Assembly (NCBI RefSeq): GCF_028640845.1
Contig: NC_080540.1
Span: 284,258,524-284,322,523, forward strand
Origin: Ahaetulla prasina
Taxonomy: Eukaryota; Chordata; Lepidosauria; Squamata; Colubridae
Reading direction: 5' to 3'
Length of the DNA stretch: 64,000 nucleotides
Shown: one piece after another, positions 42,017-52,720 of the stretch
Position numbering within the stretch: the stretch's first letter is position 1
Layout: the number at the start of each line of letters is the position of its first letter
Translations under genes and position numbers: made by a program
Notes under the pieces: model-generated
Told to the model about the DNA's origin: nothing
Seen by the model: only the letters and a program-made list of their open reading frames with translations
Database searches by the model: none

Positions 42017-42838
42017 CAGGGGTATCAAACTTGATTTCATTGAGGCCCTGCACCAGGGTTGTGTTTGGTCGGAGGGCCAGTGTGTGTGTGTGTGTGTGTG
42101 TGCGCATGCGCGATGTGGCTGGGGATGGGCACAGCCATGATGGGCGTGACACGGGACTCGTGCTGGGGGCACCTGTGGTGGCCAAGTGCTAAGGCAGGAC
42201 CTCCCTCACTCTCATTCATAATCTCCTTCCTTCCTTCCTTCCTTCCTTCCTTCCTTCCTTCCTTCCTTCCTTCCTTCCTTCCTTCCTTCCTTCCTTCCTT
42301 CCTTCCTTTTCTTCTTTTTCCTTCCCTCTTCATTCTCCTTTCTTCTTCCTTCCCCTCTTTCCCTATTTTTCCTTCCTTGCTCTCTTCCCATCTTTTCTTC
42401 TGTTTTTCCCTTTCTCCTTTCCTGCCCCTTCTTGGAGGCTCAAATACAAAAGGGGAAACATTTCTCCTTTTGTTTTGTTTCTAGTTTGTTTTGATAGCCC
42501 TCTGCTATCAAATGAAGCTGGGGGGGGGGCATGCCCTGTGCCCCAATTTTGGTTGCGACTGCCTCCTGCAGCCCTCTGCCAGTGAAAACGGAGCACGGGG
42601 GCTGCACGTGTACCCACCGAGCTCCATTTTTGCTGGCAGAGTGCTGCAAGAGGCTGTTGTGGCCAAAAACAGGGCACTGCGGGGTGGGGGAGCATGGTGC
42701 CTTCCCAAGCTCCATTTTTGCTGGCAGAGGCACCATGGGTTGGTTCTTTGATGTTTCCAGACCAGCCCCATGGGCCAAATCTAAGTACCCCGTGGGTCGG
42801 ATCCAGCCCACGGGCCTTGAATTTGATTGACACCCTTG
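42017..42838. mobile_element. hAT-like element, family G (822 bp)
   Basis: Termini CAGGGGTATCAAACTTGATT and TTTGATTGACACCCTTG. Flanks ACATAGAG and GCATACAG match at 6 of 8 positions. Carries (GT)n at 42078-42101, a CTTC array, and repeated GCTCCRTTTTYGCTGGCAGA units. Confidence 0.85.
42228..42309 (+). repeat. (CTTC)n microsatellite inside a hAT element
   Basis: About 20 perfect units followed by a degenerate polypyrimidine tail to about 42440. The related element at 62081 carries purine-rich GGAA sequence in the equivalent place, opposite strand. Confidence 0.95.
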
Positions 42839-42846
42839 GCATACAG

Positions 42847-43529
42847 TTATTGTATACCTAGCCCAGTTGCCTTTTTTTCTTCTTCAGCTTTTCTCCCTGA
42901 CTTGATTCTTTGGTTCTGCCAAAGAAAAATTACAAATGAATTCCCCTCTCAATTTCCTCCAAAGGTTTGTATCTCCTTCACTACAAATACTTCCAGGGTT
43001 CCTTTAAAATAGTAACTAAGTAAGGAAGAGATAATGAGGAATATAGTATTTGAAAAGCCTGTAGTTCTCCTTGGATTTGCAGAGAAAATTGGAAGGCCAA
43101 CGATTTTAATGCAACAACACCCGATGAGTTGACATGATTGGATTGCCATGTTACTTGTGGAATATCACAACATGGATATTATACTCTGGACCTTTAATAT
43201 CTTCTGGGCCAAGGAAGAGATAGAGATGGCCGGGAGCTGAAGGTTGGTTTATTGTTCCTGAGCGCGGGAGCTGACCAACCCTTTGCACTTGTCTCAGCTT
43301 GTGACTGTCAGATATGCAGCAGATGGAACAGACCTACCATAAGTAATTGCAAGACTGCTATAAGATTCGTTGAGGAAAAGAAAAGAAAAAAAGAATTGCC
43401 TTACGATGCTGAAAATTTGTCACAATGTGAGCCAGTTTTAGCTCTCTTAATACTGGTAAGGAAGAGAGCAGATATGTTATGTATAAGGAGTGATATCAAT
43501 AGAAGAGAATATTTGTAGATCAGGGTTGA
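42847..43529. other. No recognisable feature
   Basis: No gene or repeat recognised. Confidence 0.4.
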
Positions 43530-43578
43530 ACTGTAAGGCCCTTGGCGCTCCCTGAGCTTGGTGGTTTTCTTGCAAATA

Positions 43579-43608
43579 TTTCATTTCCAAACAAGTTGAC
43601 ATCATCAG
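43579..43608 (-). ncRNA. Hammerhead-like core, left arm
   Basis: Minus strand: CUGAUGA (43608-43602), stem II region with UUGUUU loop, GAAA (43582-43579), then UAUU where the other arm has UGUC. The canonical boxes are intact but the cleavage triplet is changed. Confidence 0.55.
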
Positions 43609-43611
43609 TAC

Positions 43612-43778
43612 CGGGGTGGGTTCTACTTACCTTTACTACTGGTTCGCAGTGTGCGTGTGTGCTCTTCTACGCATCCGCATATCACTTTTGATGACGTTTG
43701 GGTCAGTGGGCGGAGCCTCCCGCCGGTTTTACTACAAGTTCTATAGAATCGGTCTGAACCGGGGGCAACCCACCACTG
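43612..43778. mobile_element. hAT-like MITE, family H (167 bp)
   Basis: Starts CGGGGTGGGTTCTACT and ends GCAACCCACCACTG. Perfect 8-bp duplication ATCAGTAC (43604-43611 and 43779-43786). It lies at the centre of the foldback Penelope-like element. Confidence 0.92.
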
Positions 43779-43787
43779 ATCAGTACA

Positions 43788-43821
43788 CTGATGATGTCAC
43801 CTAGTTTGGTTATGAAATGTC
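43788..43821 (+). ncRNA. Hammerhead-ribozyme-like core, right arm
   Basis: Plus strand: CUGAUGA (43788-43794), stem II GUCACC/GGUUAU around UAGUUU (with one mismatch), GAAA (43814-43817), UGUC (43818-43821). It matches the invariant CUGANGA and GAAA boxes and a GUC cleavage triplet. Minimal stem III; stem I unresolved because the hAT target duplication abuts it. Confidence 0.6.
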
Positions 43822-44087
43822 TGCAAGAAAACTACCAAGCTCGGAGAGCACCAAGGGCCTCATAAGGAGTGATTTCAGAGCCCACCGTGCATTTAAACTT
43901 CAACACGGTAGCAGTCTTTGAAAAGTAGGTCAACATAAGACTCCTCTGCAAAGGACTCTCTGACTATTCTAATCAAAAGATTTTAAAAGCTATTGCTATC
44001 ATAGGTCTCTGCCAAGCTAGAAGCCTATGAGTGATGGCAGAAGAGAACAGGGATGGAGGTATGGGAGAAGGTGTTCCAGATTGTCCA

Positions 44088-44484
44088 GGTGGAGGATTCA
44101 AATAATTTAACAACCGGTTCTCTGCCCTAATCACCTGCTGGGTGGGCGTGGCCATTGTGGGCATGGCCAGGGGATGTGACAGGTAGCACTCAGCCTCCTG
44201 CACCCCCCCTGGGAGCAAAAACGGATCGCGGGGAGGGACACGCTGCCCCCGCATCCCGTTTTGGGCTTAGTAGGCCTCCTTGCAGCTTCCTGGGAGCAAA
44301 AATGGGCCATTGAGGGGTGCACCACACACCCCGTGCCCCGTTTTGGCCTAGGAGGCCTACCTGTACTTACCTGGGAGCCAAAATGGGGTGCATGGGGACT
44401 CCTGGAAGGAGTGGGGCGGGGCCAGCTAGCAATTTAACTACCAGTTCACCCAAAGCGGCCCAAACCGGCTGAATCCCACCTCTG
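44088..44484 (+). mobile_element. hAT-like element, family E (397 bp)
   Basis: Starts CAGGTGGAGGATTCAAATAA and ends CGGCTGAATCCCACCTCTG, matching 16003-16401. No 8-bp duplication is visible. A 20-bp direct repeat (starting GATGGAGGTATGGGAG) lies outside both ends, at 44054 and 44508. Confidence 0.82.
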
Positions 44485-45004
44485 GGTGGCGGTCCAGATG
44501 TTTCAGATGGAGGTATGGGAGAAGGAGAAGCAGCCATGTTCTTTGTCACTGAATGCTAGATGCAATCTAAAATGGGTAACATCTACTGACTATAATTGAC
44601 AATTTCCAATTTCAGTCTCATTTTGAAGAGCTCTTGCGGCTGAAGATAAAGCCTCCTTTCAAACCTTTATGGACATTTTTTGGCAACAACATGGAAAGTA
44701 AAGTGATTGCTTTTTTCTGAGCTGCTTTTTCATCATCTCATGTAGTCTCCAGCTCTGGTATTTCTGGGGGCCATCTATCCCAATACTAAACAGGAACAAG
44801 CTCACCTAGCCTTTCTTTAGGAAGTCAGCCAAGGTTGGCAAGATGCTGCAATCTTTAGAGCAGTGCCGGCTGACGGAATGCTGGGTGTTGAAATCCACAT
44901 GTCTTCAAGGGGCTAACATCTCTACTGCTGTAGAGAATCACAGTTGAAAAATTTGGAGCCAGTTTTGAATTCTGTTTCTTCCTTATTCTTGGTTTCTATA
45001 ACAT
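44485..45004. other. No confident feature
   Basis: 44860-44935 has weak similarity to the family B foldback hAT interior. Otherwise nothing recognised. Confidence 0.35.
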
Positions 45005-45275
45005 CTCACTTGCAGAATTTGGGCCTAGAGAAGCAACTTAGAACTAAGGTGAAATTTCCTGATAGTTAGAACAATTAATAAGTGCAACAACTTGCCTGCA
45101 GAAGTTGTGAATGCTCCAACACTGGAAGTTTTTAAGAAGATGTAATAATAATAATAATAATAATAACAACAGAGTTGGATAACCATTTGTCTGAAGTGGT
45201 GTAGGGTTTCCTGCCTGGGCAGGGGGTTGGACTAGAAGACCTCCAAGGTCCCTTCCAACTGTTATTATTATTATT
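45005..45275 (+). mobile_element. CR1 LINE, 3' end
   Basis: Typical CR1 terminus: GAAGTTGTGAATGCTCCAAC, then GGTTGGACTAGAAGACCTCC and CTTCCAACTG followed by (TTA)n. An (ATA)n run is inserted at 45144-45167. Confidence 0.85.
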
Positions 45276-46200
45276 ATAATTTGAATGGTTTTTAATATAT
45301 ATTTCTAGGTTGAATCTTTCCTTGATCAGTTTCCATCCATTATTCCTTGTCTGGCTTTCAGGTGCTTTGGAAAATAGGTTGACCTCCTCTTCTCTGTGGA
45401 ACACTGCTTATCATGTCTCTCCTGGTCCTTCTCTTCACTAGACTAGTCATGCCCGATTCCTGTAACTCTTCTTCATATGTTTTAGCCTGCAGTCCCCTAA
45501 ATATCTTGTTGCTCTTCTCTGCACTCTTTCTAGAGTCTCAACATCTTTTTTATAGTGTGGTGACCAAAACTTGGAACTCCGTCACCTTCGACAGGACCTG
45601 GTTTTAGCTCATAGAATCATCCGTTGTAACGTCCTTCCTGCCAACGACTACTTCAGTTTCAACTACAATAACACAAGAGCTACCAATAGATTTAAACTTA
45701 ATGTCAACCGCTCCAGTTTGGATTGCAGAAAATATGATTTCTGTAACAGAATTATCTGTGCTTGGAATGCATTACCTGACTCTGTGGTCTCTTCTCATAA
45801 CCCCAAAAGCTTTAAACAAAATCTATCACTGTTGACCTCACCCCATTCCTAAGAAGACTCTAAGGGGCGTGCATAAGAGCACAAACGTGCCTACCGTTCC
45901 TGTCCTTTTTTCCCCCCCTTATATTATATATATATGCTTATACTTCCTTATTTCTCCTCATATATTTGTTTATACATTATATAATCTTTTAGTGTTATGC
46001 TTGTATATATTGTTTTGACAAAATTAAATAAATAAATAAAATAAAATAAACTGGATGCAGTGTGTGGTCTTACTAAGGCTTCAGAGAGTGGTATTAGAAC
46101 TTCACGTGATCTTGATTGAATCCTTCTGTTAATGCAATTAGGATTGCCTTGGCTTTTTTGGCGGCCGCTGCACACTGCTGGCTCATATTTAGCTGGTTGT
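45276..46200 (-). mobile_element. CR1 LINE fragment, split by another LINE
   Basis: Minus-strand CR1 in two parts: 46047-46200 (MSQQCAAAAKKAK and EALVRPH region) and 45276-45573 ([17 protein letters not shown] region through to NGWKLIKERFNL). They join cleanly if 45574-46046 is removed; AAAACT near 45568 and again near 46047 is the likely duplication. It lies tail to tail with the plus-strand CR1 at 45005. Confidence 0.78.
45574..46046 (+). mobile_element. Jockey/CR1-like LINE, 3' end, nested in CR1
   Basis: The frame at 45571-45852 encodes the RT C-terminus (DLVLAHRIIRCNVL, then DCRKYDFCNRIICAWNALPD). The 3' UTR holds AGGGGCGTGCATAAGAGCAC and an (AAAT)n tail. Same family as 13053-13780. Confidence 0.8.
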
Positions 46201-47217
46201 TTTTCTTGCCTAGGTGTAAGATTTTTAGTAATATCTTTCAGTGCCTGAATATGAATTCTGAGACTGATTTTGTGATGATTGCTTTCTGTGCTTGTTATTA
46301 TTACTCAAGGGAAATAGGGAGGGTTTTGTTGCTGTTTGTAAATTCATACCAGAGGAAAGATTTAAACTTGTGCGTCCAAATTAAATCTCCCCGACCCCTT
46401 TAAATTTATAAATAAGCCCCCCCCCCACTTCAAAGAACAGAGACACGTTTTGGTCCAACCCTGCAGATTCTCATTTGACGGTAAGGAAAATAAATTTCCA
46501 TTTTTATACAAATCTGTATTTTCCCTGAGAGCAATTGGTTATCAGTTCCTGACTTTATATTCATATAAAATCAACCGGAGGGCGGGAACGGTTGAGCCAC
46601 TCCAGAGAAAACGGTCACCTTTTAATTTTTCATAGCTGATTAATTTTTAATTCCCCAACTTCAGGGACCAAGGAAGGCATCTTATGAAGTCGAGGCTTCA
46701 AAGGCGTTTCTTGAATGCCTTCCTGTTTAATTCTTTAGCCTTGAAGGTCCTTTGGTGCAGCCAATGTAGTTTTTCGGTTGTATTCTTTTCATCTTCTCAT
46801 TCCTTTTCTCTTTTCTTCTAGAAGTTCAGGATTGCAAGAAGAAAAAAATGGGCATTTTTACTGGTGAACTATTATCCATTGGCAAGAGACGCATATGTCT
46901 GATTTGTCTCTGAATTGAATTGCTCCCTTTAGAAAAAAAGCCAAGAGTATTTTGGTTTTCCCTGTATGCAGGGAGACAAATGAGAACCCCTTTTTTAGGA
47001 TAGGGACAAAGCAGTATTTATTTTAAATGTTTGATAACAAGGATCTTTTATATGGAAGCGGGGGGAGAAACTGGTTGCTGCTGAAAGATTTAGTCCACAA
47101 ACTAAGATTAGCTTAAATTTTTAATACAGTGGCAGTGTAAACTCCAGCTGTGTTCAAAAAGGCAGGATAAAGCACTAAGAAGCTTTAAGCTGACATGCTG
47201 CTAAGAATGAGTGAGCA
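46201..47217. other. Repeat-free block, candidate conserved non-coding DNA
   Basis: About 1 kb lacking recognised repeats. 46440-46930 is AT-rich with TTAATTTTTAATT-type motifs at 46640. No exon is seen: frames are short and without domains. Confidence 0.4.
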
Positions 47218-47335
47218 CTGGTTTTATTTTTATTTTATTTTATTATTTATTTATTTTATTTTATTATTTATTATTTTATATTTTATATATTTTATTTTGT
47301 ATTGCATTGCATTGCATTTTTTATTTTATTTTATT
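47218..47335 (+). repeat. (TTTTA)n-like low-complexity tract
   Basis: Degenerate TTTTA/TTTATT units, with a TTGCA repeat at 47303-47317. Confidence 0.9.
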
Positions 47336-47771
47336 GGAATTGTTTTACTTTCTCTGCCCTGTTTTGCACTTTTCTTCACTCTTTACTGCTAGATAGGTTT
47401 CTAGTCCTCTTTTTATGAACTTCTATCCAAATACTAGGATAAGAAGTAGATTCATGCAACCTGCTGAGCTTTTATGTTTTTAACCAAGGTTTACTGAATA
47501 AGGCATGAGGGGCTGAGCCTGCATAACTAGGAAACCATAAAATGTAGCTGAGAGATTAACTGGTTTTGTATGTTCAGATAACCAGCTGCTGTTTTGGAGT
47601 AGCATGCTGAATAATCCAGCTATGAGCCGGATTTACATGTGAAACAAAAAACATAAGTTTGTATATAATGTGAATATTGAAGTTATACATTGCAAGTGCA
47701 GGAGACTCAAATTTGTCTTCTTCCAAATAATCCTAGAAATTATAGTTTACTAGATGGCTGGTGAGAGATAC

Positions 47772-47815
47772 AGGTAGTTCTCGACTTACAGACACTCATT
47801 TAGCAACTACTCTAC
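47772..47815 (+). mobile_element. Terminal fragment of the CTCGAC MITE
   Basis: CAGGTAGTTCTCGACTTACA resembles the left end of the element at 63033-63405. Confidence 0.5.
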
Positions 47816-48005
47816 AACAGCATTGAAAAACGTGAATTACTACTGGTCCTTGCACTTTTGATTGTTTTATTTTACCAAACTCGGAAAGTTGGAAGGCTGA
47901 GTCAACCATGAGCCAGTCAGGATCGAACTCCTGACAATGGTCATATAGTATGGGCATGCAGCCTGCAGTACTGTATTCTAACCACTGTGCCACCATGGCT
48001 CACTT
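47816..48005 (-). mobile_element. tRNA-derived SINE
   Basis: Minus strand: A-box-like TGGCACAGTGGTTAGAATAC and B-box GAGTTCGATCCTGACTGGCT, then GGTTGACTCAGCCTTCCAAC. The 3' end seems lost. Confidence 0.75.
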
Positions 48006-48240
48006 GGTGGCAGGTGGCATAGATATTCAGCAGCATCTCTAGATGTGCCAGTGAACAACCTTTTTAATGACCTCCTCATCAAAACAGCATAATTATTTTG
48101 TTGCGCCATGATGCAAGCATATTAATGGGGATATTTGTGTATGATGTCATCACACACAACATCATTTCTCCCTTATATTCTTGCAGCTGCTCAAGTTCAT
48201 ATGGAGGAAGTTAAAATGTCCTTCTCCTACTGCCACATTG

Positions 48241-48470
48241 TGTTTATTTATTTATTTTATTTATTTATCAAATTTATATACCGCCCTATCTCCCGAAGGA
48301 TTCAGGGCGGTGTACAGGTATTTAAAACACATAAATACAATGTAAGAAATATAAAAACAGTTAAAAAACTTATTCTAAACGCCTATTAATTTAAAATTAA
48401 AAATATAAAATAAAAGCCAATTTAAAAACCAGTAATTTAAAATTTAAAATTTAGCTCAGCCCTGCACAGT
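48241..48470 (-). mobile_element. L2-type LINE: 3' UTR with terminal hairpin
   Basis: The minus-strand 3' end has CCGCCCTGAATCC...AGGGCGG hairpin and a TAAATAAATAAA tail at 48241-48270. It is the 3' end of the long L2 that extends to about 52720. Confidence 0.88.
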
Positions 48471-49720
48471 TAAATAAATGTGTTTTAAGCCCGCGGCGGA
48501 AGGTCCGGAGGTCCGAAAGCTGACGAAGACCGGGGGGTAGTTCATTCCAGAGGGTGGGGCCCCACAGAGAAGGCCCTTCCTGGGCGCCGCCAGACGACAT
48601 TGCCGCGCTGACGGCACCCTGAGGAGACCCTCTCTGTGAGAGCGCACGGTCGGTGAGAGATATTCGTAGCAGTAGGCGGTCCCGTAAGTAACCCGCCCAA
48701 TGCCATGGAGCGCTTTAAAGGTGGTCACCAGCACCTTGAAGCGCACCCGAAAGCCACAGGTAGCCAGTGCAGCCTGCGCAGGATGGTGTTATACGGGAGC
48801 CACGGGGCTCCATCTATCACCCGCAGCCGCATTCTGGACTAACTGCAGCCTCCGGATGCCCTTCAAGGGAGCCCCATGTAGAGAGCATTGCAGTAATCCA
48901 GGCGCGACGTCAGAGTGCGTGAGTGACCGTGCATAGGGCATCCCGGTCCAGAAAGGGCGAACTGGCGTACCAGGCGAACCTGGTAGAACGCTCCTGAGAC
49001 GGCCGTCAAATGATCTTCTAGAGACAGCCGTTCATCCAGGAGGACGCCTAAGTTGCGGACCCTTTCCATCGGGGCCAATGACTCGCCACCGATGGTCAGC
49101 CGCGGATTTAGCTGACTGTACCGGGATGCCGGCATCCACAGCCACTCTGTCTTGGAGGGATTGAGCTTGAGCCTATTTCTCCCCATCCAGACCCGTACGG
49201 CCTCCAGGCACCGGGACAGCACTTCGAAAGCTTCGTTGGGGTGGTCCGGTGTAGAAAAGTACAGCTGGGTGTCATCCGCATACAGCTGGTACTTCACACC
49301 GAAACCACTGATGATCTCACCCAGCGGCTTCATGTAGATGTTGAACAGGAGGGGCGAGAGGATCGACCCCTGCGGCACCCCACAAGTGAGGCGCCTCGGG
49401 GCCGACCTCTGCCCCCCCGTCAACACCGACTGCGACCGGTCGGAGAGATAGGAGGAGAACCACCGATAAACGGTGCCTCCCACTCCCAATCCTCCAACCA
49501 GCGCAGCAGGATACCATGGTCGATGGTATCGAAAGCCGCTGAGAGGTCTAATAGGACCAGGGCAGAGGAGCAACCCCTATCCCTGGCCCTCCAGAGATCA
49601 TCCACCAACGCGACCAAAGCCGTCTCCGTGCTGTAACCGGGCCGAAAACCGGACTGGAACGGGTCTAGATAGACAGTTTCATCCAGGTGCAAGGGAAATT
49701 GATATGCCACCATATTTCTA
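48456..49720 (-). pseudogene. L2-type LINE reverse transcriptase
   Basis: Minus-strand RT in two overlapping frames. 49420-49713 has ETALVALVDDLW and LDLSAAFDTIDHGIL (motif A). 48863-49573 has CGVPQGSILSPLLFNIYM and YADDTQLYF (the catalytic YADD) and the thumb up to SRLDYCNALYMGLP. The C-terminus continues at 48456-48746 in another frame. A frameshift near 49450-49550 separates motif A from motif B, so the copy is inactive, but the catalytic residues remain. Confidence 0.92.
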
Positions 49721-50519
49721 CAACCTTCGCCGCGAAGGTTGAGACCGGACGATAATTACCTAAAACAGCCGGGTCCAGGGACGGCTTCTTAAGGAGGGCC
49801 TCACCACCGCCTCTTTCAAGGCAGGCGGAAGACACCTCCACCAAAGAAGCGGTCGTAATCGCCTGGAGCCAGCCTCGTGTCACCTCTCGAGTGGCCAGCA
49901 CCAGCCAAGAGGGGCACGGGTCCAGTAAACACGTGGTGGCATTCAACCTACCCAACAACCTGTCCATGTCCTCGGAGCCACAGGGTCAAACTCATCCCAA
50001 ACAATGTCACCAAGACCGCCTCGAGCATCTCACCGCATCACCGCAATCTTGGTCCAGACCATCCCGAAGCTGAGCGATTTTATCGTATAGATAACCGTTA
50101 AACTCCTCAGCACGCCCCTGCAACGGGTCATCCCGCTCCCCTGGTGTAGGAGGGAGCGAGTCACCCAAACAGGGCGGCTGGGCGGTTATCTGCCGATGCA
50201 ATGAGGGAGGCGTAGCTACGCCTCGCTTCCTCAATGCCACTAGGTAAGTCCTAGTATAGGACTTCACTAGTGTCCGATCAGCTTCGAACGGCTAGACCTC
50301 CAGGAACTCTCTAGGCGTCTTCTCCGGCGTTTCATCCTCTCAGCTCCTCGGAGAACCAAGGAGCCGGTTGGGACCCGCGCCGGGTCAGAGGCCGCAAAGG
50401 CACGACACGGTCTAAGGCCCCGCCGCGCCCGCTCCCAGGCCGCAACAAGTTCCTCAGCCGAGCCGTGAGCCAGACCCTCAGGAAATGGCCCAAGCTCCGT
50501 CCGAACCCATCCGGGTCCA
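49721..50519 (-). pseudogene. L2-type LINE, EN-RT linker and RT N-terminus (broken)
   Basis: Several short minus-strand frames (49665-49967, 50007-50267, 50267-50616) continue the polypeptide between the endonuclease and the RT. Parts such as GVATPPSLHR and FNGYLYDKIAQLR look like ORF2 linker. Frames are broken by small indels. Confidence 0.65.
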
Positions 50520-51010
50520 TCAGGCGCCTGGGGCGGAACCAACGATCGGCTCCGCCTCCCTGCGGTGGTGAATGGCGGTCAGAAAGTCCAGGCGAAGAAG
50601 AGAGTGATCTGACCATGACAAAGGTTCAATGACTATTTCCTTTAAGTCCAGATCTCTCAACCACTGACTAGAGAGAAAAATCAAATCCAGAGTGCCACCC
50701 CCAATGTGAGTAGGGCCATCAACTACTTGAGTCAGGTCCAAGGCCGTCATGGAAGCCATGAACTCCCGAGCTGCCGTCGATGGCGAGCCGGAAGATGGCA
50801 AGTTAAAGTCCCCCATGACTAAAAGTCTGGGGGTCTCAACTGCCACCCCAGCCAGCATCTCCAGAAGCTCGGGCAGGGCGGCTGTCACGCAGCAAGGAGC
50901 CAGGTACGTGATCAGCAAACCCATCTGACACCTACGACCCCATCTCACAAAGAGGGATTCGCACCCGCAATCTGAGGTACAGTGGTCTCCTCGGCTCTAG
51001 ACTCTCTAAT
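50520..51010 (-). pseudogene. L2-type LINE apurinic/apyrimidinic-like endonuclease
   Basis: The frame at 50520-50948 carries the C-terminal APE motifs: LVMGDFNLP, then THIGGGTLDLIF, then LSWSDHSLL (the catalytic SDH). Upstream, about 50949-51010 continues in another frame with VAVVIRES. It nicks target DNA to prime reverse transcription. Frameshifted near its start. Confidence 0.87.
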
Positions 51011-52720
51011 CACAACCGCCACCCCCACCCCTACCCTGGGCCCTCGGCTGATGGAACGCACGGAAACCCGTGGGCACATCTCAATAAGGCACGCCTTCAG
51101 TGCCCAACCAGGTCTCCGTAATGCCCATAAGGTCCGCGGAACCCCTGTATAAGATCACAGACAAGGGGCTTTGTTCACCACGGACCGGCATTGCACAACA
51201 TCAACCAAGGCCCGAGCTCTGAGGATCCTGACCATCCGGGAACGGAAAAGTCCAGGTCGGAGCGCGTGATCGCTTTCAGACATCGAGCACGCGCTCCCGG
51301 AACTTGATATGACCCTCGCCCGCCATACCTGCCTCTCCCACTTACCGTGTCAATAGAACCACCCTCACAGATAGGAACACACCTCCCCTAACCTCCGAAC
51401 CTGGTAGAGAAAACCGCGAGCATGTGCAGGAACTGGCCCCTACCCGACGGGTTACCCCATTACCCGCCTTACCCTCCCACCCCTTAAAATTCCCTCTCTA
51501 AAAAACCCCACAGGCTCTTCTTTTTCGCATGCCACCTCTGTGGGTCCCAAGACCCGTCATGGAGGCCGGCCCTTGATAACGAGGAGGGCCATTCCTGCGA
51601 GGCGGGGGCACCTCGCAGGCGCAAGAGTTCACAAGCTGAGTAGCGCATAACAACTGAAGATAGACAGATAAAATATAAAATCGGCAATACAAAGGGTCCA
51701 TCTCCGAGTGGCAAAAGTGTCATGATATGATGGTAATCCAAAATGAGGATGGGCTTCAGATGGAAAAACAAAGCAAAGAGGACAGTCTAGATGGCAGTCT
51801 GCCCAAGCCTCATCCAAACATCCTGGAACGGGGGTGGGGGTACATCGGTCGTGGCACATGTCCTCCTCTGTCCCCAAGCAAGTCTCACGCCCCCCCCCAA
51901 TAGCCCAAATAGGGCCAGTCCCAGCCATAAAGATCTCAAATGGCAAGGGGGGAGGCATAGCTGGAATTACAGCAGTCACGAGATGGTTTCGCAGGGACAA
52001 ATCAAAGATCAAAGATACCTCCGTCGCCTCCCCCAAAGTCCTCCAACATCTGCTTCCAAAAATGGCCAGAAAACTACCGTCCAGGGGGTTACCCATCTCC
52101 ATCTCTAACACCCCTAGTAGATCCAACCATCCCGAAGCCAGATCTCCGAAACTTCTCCTTCCAGGAGGCCAAGCCTGTCCAAATGGCTGACCCTCCCCAG
52201 GAGGCCGGAGGATGTGAAGGGGCCAGGTTCGCAAACTGGCAACAGGGGAAAGGCCGGGAAAACCGGAAAAGCCGGAGAAACTCCAACATCGTGGAGGATG
52301 GAAAATCCAGGTCGCCCCAGATCGTGACCAAACCTCCCTGCTTGAGAGGAAGCCAACGCCCGGCTAAAAATCCGCAGAACTGGAACCCAGGCTGAAACTC
52401 CAGGTCGAAACTCAGGCGAAACTCCAGGCCGAAACTCCAGGCCGAAAAGCCGACAGACTGACAAGCTGACTCATCGCCCACCTCCTTAAGCCTGGAAAAC
52501 ATGGCCGCAGTCCACCGCTCCGCCGTCCCAGCCTCGCTCGCAACCGCGGGTATAAAAGATCCGAAGACCTCTCCCGCGGCTGCCAGAGAGATGATGCACC
52601 GGGCTGGGAAAGGCAGGCAGCTAAGCAGGCGGTCCAGGCGTCGCCATCCTCGGAGAACCGCCCGATCGCCGAAGGTAAATCTTCAGCGCCGCGCCATCTT
52701 GCGCACGCGCAGAGCCTTTT
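51011..52720 (-). mobile_element. L2-type LINE 5' region
   Basis: About 1.7 kb of GC- and CpG-rich minus-strand sequence upstream of the endonuclease. The frames 51629-52234 and 52412-52768 are open but I recognise no domain. It may hold an ORF1 or be mostly 5' UTR. 52380-52450 contains short tandem CCAGGCCGAAACT units. The element's 5' end is placed at about 52720 because CpG density drops there; no target duplication is visible. Confidence 0.55.
52690..52711 (-). promoter_or_regulatory. YY1-like and NRF-1-like sites at the L2 5' end
   Basis: Plus-strand CCATCTT (52694-52700; AAGATGG in the element's sense) fits the YY1 core, and TGCGCACGCGCA (52700-52711) is a perfect match to the NRF-1 consensus YGCGCAYGCGCR. 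Both lie at the start of the LINE, where L1 elements also use YY1. A CCAAT box in the element's sense lies just outside, at about 52732. Confidence 0.6.

Larger units (their letters stand above)
43530..43865. mobile_element. Foldback Penelope-like element, second family
   Basis: Two arms of about 75 bp are inverted copies of each other (left from AGGCCCTTGGCGCTCCCTGA; right ending GAGCACCAAGGGCCT). A hAT element sits in the middle. Each arm contains a CUGAUGA...GAAA hammerhead-like core, which with the foldback layout points to the terminal repeats of a Penelope-like element. No coding region. Confidence 0.6.

Noticed and set aside
42037..42484. 141-codon frame with Leu/Pro/Ser repeats
   Set aside because: Translation of the CTTC array inside a hAT element.
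45005..45560. Twin priming for the two CR1 pieces
   Set aside because: The inverted piece lies after the 3' tail instead of before it, so two separate tail-to-tail copies fit better.
51629..52234. 201-codon minus-strand frame as a host gene
   Set aside because: Lies within the 5' region of the L2 LINE and shows no known domain; at most part of an ORF1.
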